From Spirochaetaceae bacterium (GTDB lineage Bacteria > Spirochaetota > Spirochaetia > Treponematales > Breznakiellaceae): a stretch of 18,667 bases of DNA. Shown one piece after another: positions 16,583 to 18,667 of this stretch. Under the pieces are notes generated by a model. That model had not been told where the DNA came from, did no database searches, and saw only the letters and a program-made list of their open reading frames with translations. The stretch lies in NCBI GenBank assembly GCA_031255115.1, contig JAIRTD010000202.1, positions 1-18,667 on the forward strand, written 5' to 3'. The position numbers were made by a program, and so were the translations under genes. How positions within the stretch are numbered: the stretch's first letter is position 1; each line of letters opens with the position of its first letter.

Positions 16583-17059
16583 ATGCTTCTGGGCAATATC
16601 TATAGACCGGAGTACATCAAAATCGGCCTGGAGGCCGAGGACAAGGAAGCTGCTTTTGAAGAACTGGTGGATCATTTCTGCCAGTTGACCAATAACAGCG
16701 CCCGGGAAGAAATTCTCGATTCCGTACGGGAACGGGAAGACAAGATGTCCACAGGTATAAAGAAGGGCATAGGCATACCCCACGGCAAGACCGGCGCCGT
16801 GGATGATGTTTACGGCATATTGGGTATTTCCAAAAAGGGGATTGAGTACGACGCCCTGGACGGCGAACCGGTATATATAATTTTTTTGATGTTGACGCCG
16901 GTGCAGGACGAGGTCGAAAAACACCTTGGCCTCCTAAAAAACCTCGCCGATCTTTTGGAAGAACCCAAATTTTTTACCGACCTTTTGGGACAAAGCGACG
17001 CGCAGTCAGCCTACGCGGTGATTAAGCGCCATGAAGATATACGCAGCGCCCGGAATTAA
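16583..17059 (+). CDS. ptsN: PTS EIIA protein, PtsN/fructose family
   Basis: A 158-residue stand-alone EIIA domain of the mannitol/fructose/nitrogen-regulatory type. The phospho-accepting His67 lies in the classic STGIKKGIGIPHGK motif. HLGLLKNLADLLEEP follows in the C-terminal half. No EIIB or EIIC sugar-permease domain is attached or nearby, so a regulatory role in a phosphorelay from EI and HPr is more likely than sugar transport (inference). The reading frame is open upstream inside secG, but Met at 16583 begins the domain and GGAG at 16569-16572 supports it. The residues before it are translated secG tail in another frame. Confidence 0.88.
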   Translation: MLLGNIYRPEYIKIGLEAEDKEAAFEELVDHFCQLTNNSAREEILDSVREREDKMSTGIKKGIGIPHGKTGAVDDVYGILGISKKGIEYDALDGEPVYIIFLMLTPVQDEVEKHLGLLKNLADLLEEPKFFTDLLGQSDAQSAYAVIKRHEDIRSARN

Positions 17060-17067
17060 CCGGAGTC

Positions 17068-17085
17068 CTGCGAATTTATTTGCAG
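17068..17085 (+). other. small hairpin after the EIIA gene
   Basis: CTGCGAA (17068-17074) pairs with TTTGCAG (17079-17085), 7 bp with one G-U and a TTTA loop. It starts 9 nt after the EIIA stop. No T run follows, so it may only protect the 3' end of the transcript or be chance. Confidence 0.3.
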
Positions 17086-17100
17086 AATATGACAAAACTA

Positions 17101-17109
17101 TGTTAGAAT
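17101..17109 (+). promoter_or_regulatory. extended -10 promoter for the UspA gene
   Basis: TG-T-TAGAAT (17101-17109) fits an extended -10 element, with the -10 at 17104-17109. The -35 is weak: TTGCAG at 17080-17085, 18 nt upstream. Transcription from about 17116 would give a long leader of about 190 nt before the UspA-family gene. Confidence 0.45.
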
Positions 17110-17181
17110 TCTGACTGGACTTGCCGCACCTGGGGCCCATAGTTTCTGGCGCGGCAGTACGCAAACCCCAAAAGCAGGCGA

Positions 17182-17289
17182 ATGTCCGGAAAACCGGCCG
17201 TTCCCGCGCTCAGGGAAACAAGAAAATACACAGAAGCAGCCCTCGAGGAGAAAGCCAAAGCCGCCTTCTTCTCTAGGCAAACTGCTTAA
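17182..17289 (+). CDS. possible 35-residue leader ORF
   Basis: A small ORF starts with MSGKPAVPAL and ends FFSRQTA. It is rich in Ala, Lys, Arg and Glu and could form a charged helix. Its codons (many GCC, AAA, CTC) resemble those of the neighbouring genes. Its stop is directly before the ribosome-binding site of the next gene, so translation of the two could be coupled. The only nearby site is AGG at 17176-17178, too close to the ATG to be convincing, and the frame is open back to 17143. It may be a leader peptide, a small protein, or chance. No family is recognised. Confidence 0.3.
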   Translation: MSGKPAVPALRETRKYTEAALEEKAKAAFFSRQTA

Positions 17290-17297
17290 AAGGAAGG
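17245..17297 (+). promoter_or_regulatory. alternative leader structures covering or freeing a ribosome-binding site
   Basis: Pairing A: GAGGAGAA (17245-17252) with TTCTTCTC (17266-17273), 8 bp with one G-U, extended by CCT/AGG (17241-17243 with 17275-17277) across one mismatch. Pairing B: CCTTCTT (17264-17270) with AGGAAGG (17291-17297), 7 bp with one G-U. AGGAAGG is the ribosome-binding site of the following gene. A and B share 17266-17270 and exclude each other, so the leader could switch between an open and a closed site. Read by eye; energies were not computed. Confidence 0.35.
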
Positions 17298-17307
17298 CCT
17301 GCAAAGC

Positions 17308-17793
17308 ATGATAAAACCCCTCATTTCCAAAATCGTTGTGGCCGTCTCGGGGTCCGACGCGTCCATTTCAGCGGCAAAATACGCGATACTTATGGCAAAA
17401 CTGTACCACAGTCATCTTTCGGCAGTCTATGTGATAGATACGGCGACCATCAGGCAGCTTACCTTGAGCAAGATTTTTGTTCCGGAAGAAAGCCAGGAAT
17501 ACGAAAAAAACCTCGAAGCCGGCGGCGAACGCTACCTTTCCTTTGTCGAAGAGCTGGCCAGGGCCAAAGGAGTCAAGATCGAAAAAGAGATGCGCCGGGG
17601 CGCGGTGTATACCGAAATCATCAACGCCGCCGACGAAAGAAACGCCAACCTCATCATACTTGGCGGCCGTGGAAAAGACCGGAACTCCCGGGACATCATC
17701 GCCCACGTCCACCGCGAAATCATGGTAAACGCCAAATGCTCGGTACTCCTGGTCAAGGAACCGGCCGTTGACCAGCTTTACAAGCAGGCCTGA
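17308..17793 (+). CDS. universal stress protein, UspA family
   Basis: A 161-residue single-domain Usp protein of the alpha/beta Rossmann-like fold, cytosolic. The N-terminal strand KIVVAVSGSDASISAAKYAI carries the usual early Asp (D17), and the C-terminal strand is CSVLLVKEP. The usual nucleotide-binding motif G-x2-G-x9-G-(S/T) is only half kept: G119-R-G122 is present, but the G-(S/T) position reads A132-H133. ATP binding is therefore doubtful and it may belong to the non-ATP-binding branch (inference). AGGAAGG at 17291-17297 lies 10 nt before the ATG, a little far. The long structured leader suggests post-transcriptional control. Confidence 0.85.
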   Translation: MIKPLISKIVVAVSGSDASISAAKYAILMAKLYHSHLSAVYVIDTATIRQLTLSKIFVPEESQEYEKNLEAGGERYLSFVEELARAKGVKIEKEMRRGAVYTEIINAADERNANLIILGGRGKDRNSRDIIAHVHREIMVNAKCSVLLVKEPAVDQLYKQA

Positions 17794-17838
17794 GATGAGG
17801 CAAAACCCGCCCGCCCTCCGGCGCAGGAAGACGCTGCC

Positions 17839-18258
17839 ATGAGAATCGCCGTCATTGTTTTTCCGGCAAAAAAGAACAGCGCCGCAAAGAACTTTCCCCC
17901 CTGGGCGGCTTCCCTGGCGCGGGGCATGGAAGCAATGGGCCACAGAGTAGAACTCATGGACGGGTATGGCGGCGAACTCCGGGGCCTTCCCGGCTACGAC
18001 TACCTTGCCCTCCTCACCGAACCCCGCTCTTTTTTAAGCGGAAAAATCCCCCCGGCGATCAGCGCGGCCCTTGCTTCAAGCGGAAGCCTCGGCCGGAAAA
18101 AAGGAGCGGCCTTTATAAAAAAGAAAGGCCCCTTCAGCATGAGGGCCCTGTCCCGCCTCATGGCCCTTATGGAAAAAGAAGGAATCATCATCAACTGGAG
18201 CGACCTTATCCTTAACCCCGCCCAGGCCGAAGCTCTGGGTAAACGCATAGGCGGCTAG
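17839..18258 (+). CDS. hypothetical protein with flavodoxin/Rossmann-like start
   Basis: A 139-residue protein that I do not recognise. It begins with a beta strand MRIAVIVFPAK, then a helix AASLARGMEAMGHRVELMDGY and a strand YDYLALLTEP, an order reminiscent of flavodoxin-like or Rossmann folds. The middle is rich in Lys and Gly (GRKKGAAFIKKKGPF) and the end is helical. No catalytic motif is visible. AGGAAG at 17825-17830 supports the ATG. It starts 45 nt after the Usp gene and ends 6 nt before the J-domain gene, so the three probably form one transcript. Confidence 0.7.
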   Translation: MRIAVIVFPAKKNSAAKNFPPWAASLARGMEAMGHRVELMDGYGGELRGLPGYDYLALLTEPRSFLSGKIPPAISAALASSGSLGRKKGAAFIKKKGPFSMRALSRLMALMEKEGIIINWSDLILNPAQAEALGKRIGG

Positions 18259-18264
18259 AGCCCT

Positions 18265-18667
18265 ATGGAGAACTACTATTCCATACTCGGCGTGGCCGAA
18301 AACGCCTCCCTTAAAGAAATAAAAAAAGCCTTCAGGGAAAAGGCAAAAAAAACACACCCCGACAGCGCCGGAAAAAGCGGCGAAGCAGCCATGCGGCGCC
18401 TCCTTACCGCCTACGAAACCCTCATACACAGCGAAAGACGCGAAGCCTATGACCGGGCCTGCCGCCGCTTTGTCAAAAACCTGCGCTTTGATTACCGGGA
18501 ATTCCTCAAGGAACGCGCCGATGACCCGGAAAGCCAGGCCAAACTGGTGTTCTTTGAACTCCTTCACCTCGAAGAAGACGAAGCCCTTGCCGTCTGGGAC
18601 GCCCAGGGCGGCCTCAAATTTCCCCTCAAAGATTACCTCGACCGGGAAGACTGGATGGACTGCGCCT
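18265..18667 (+). CDS. J-domain (DnaJ-like) protein, 3' end outside window
   Basis: An open frame of 134 codons that runs off the right edge. Residues 1 to about 65 form a J domain: it starts MENYYSILGVAENASLKEIK, has the essential HPD motif in THPDSAGK, and ends with LLTAYETL and REAYDR. J domains stimulate Hsp70/DnaK ATPase. What follows is not the Gly/Phe region of true DnaJ. It is a helical, acidic stretch (FFELLHLEEDEALAVWDAQGG), so this is a specialised co-chaperone rather than the housekeeping DnaJ (inference). The ATG is 6 nt after the preceding stop with only a weak upstream ribosome-binding site, suggesting translational coupling. Confidence 0.85.
   Translation, partial: MENYYSILGVAENASLKEIKKAFREKAKKTHPDSAGKSGEAAMRRLLTAYETLIHSERREAYDRACRRFVKNLRFDYREFLKERADDPESQAKLVFFELLHLEEDEALAVWDAQGGLKFPLKDYLDREDWMDCA

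Overview
All recognisable genes in this window lie on the + strand and are tightly packed. The longest stretch without a recognised gene is 248 bases (17060-17307). Gene content points to a spirochaete, most likely a Treponema-like host-associated anaerobe. The evidence is a GAPDH of the long type shared by spirochaetes and trypanosomatid glycosomes, a PtsN-like EIIA beside secG, hybrid histidine kinases, and a secreted beta-barrel-like protein. Species cannot be fixed from the sequence alone. No tRNA, rRNA, CRISPR array, insertion sequence or phage gene was seen.

Layout. 1-1224: exported protein with Ig/TIG-like and beta-barrel-like regions, possibly cut at its 5' end. 1246-4586: lower glycolysis, gapA (own promoter and terminator), then pgk and tpiA as a pair behind an elaborate upstream region with tandem palindromes and a long dyad. 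4638-7544: membrane hybrid histidine kinase (Cache-like sensor, GAF-like, HisKA, HATPase, two receiver domains). 7631-10541: a FIST-domain protein followed by a soluble PAS-type hybrid kinase. 10633-15360: a complete branched-chain/hydrophobic amino-acid ABC transporter (binding protein, two permeases, two ATPases). 15363-16022: a CBS-CBS-ACT regulator as the last gene of that run. 16171-17059: secG and a PTS EIIA protein. 17308-18667: a UspA-family protein with a structured leader, an unidentified small protein, and the start of a J-domain protein that runs off the window.

How the genes fit together. gapA, pgk and tpiA cover consecutive triose-phosphate steps. The 7.6-16.0 kb segment reads as one amino-acid sensing and uptake locus. 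FIST domains are predicted ligand sensors, often linked to amino acids. The adjacent soluble kinase has no membrane segment and could receive a FIST signal. The transporter supplies amino acids, and the ACT and CBS domains of the last gene could read amino-acid and adenylate levels. No DNA-binding response regulator or Hpt protein is encoded here, so the kinase output must lie elsewhere.

The observations most worth a second look are the FIST/kinase/LIV/CBS-ACT locus, the regulatory DNA before pgk, and the leader of the UspA gene. That leader holds a possible 35-residue ORF and two mutually exclusive RNA pairings, one of which would cover the ribosome-binding site. All structures and promoters were read by eye and not computed.
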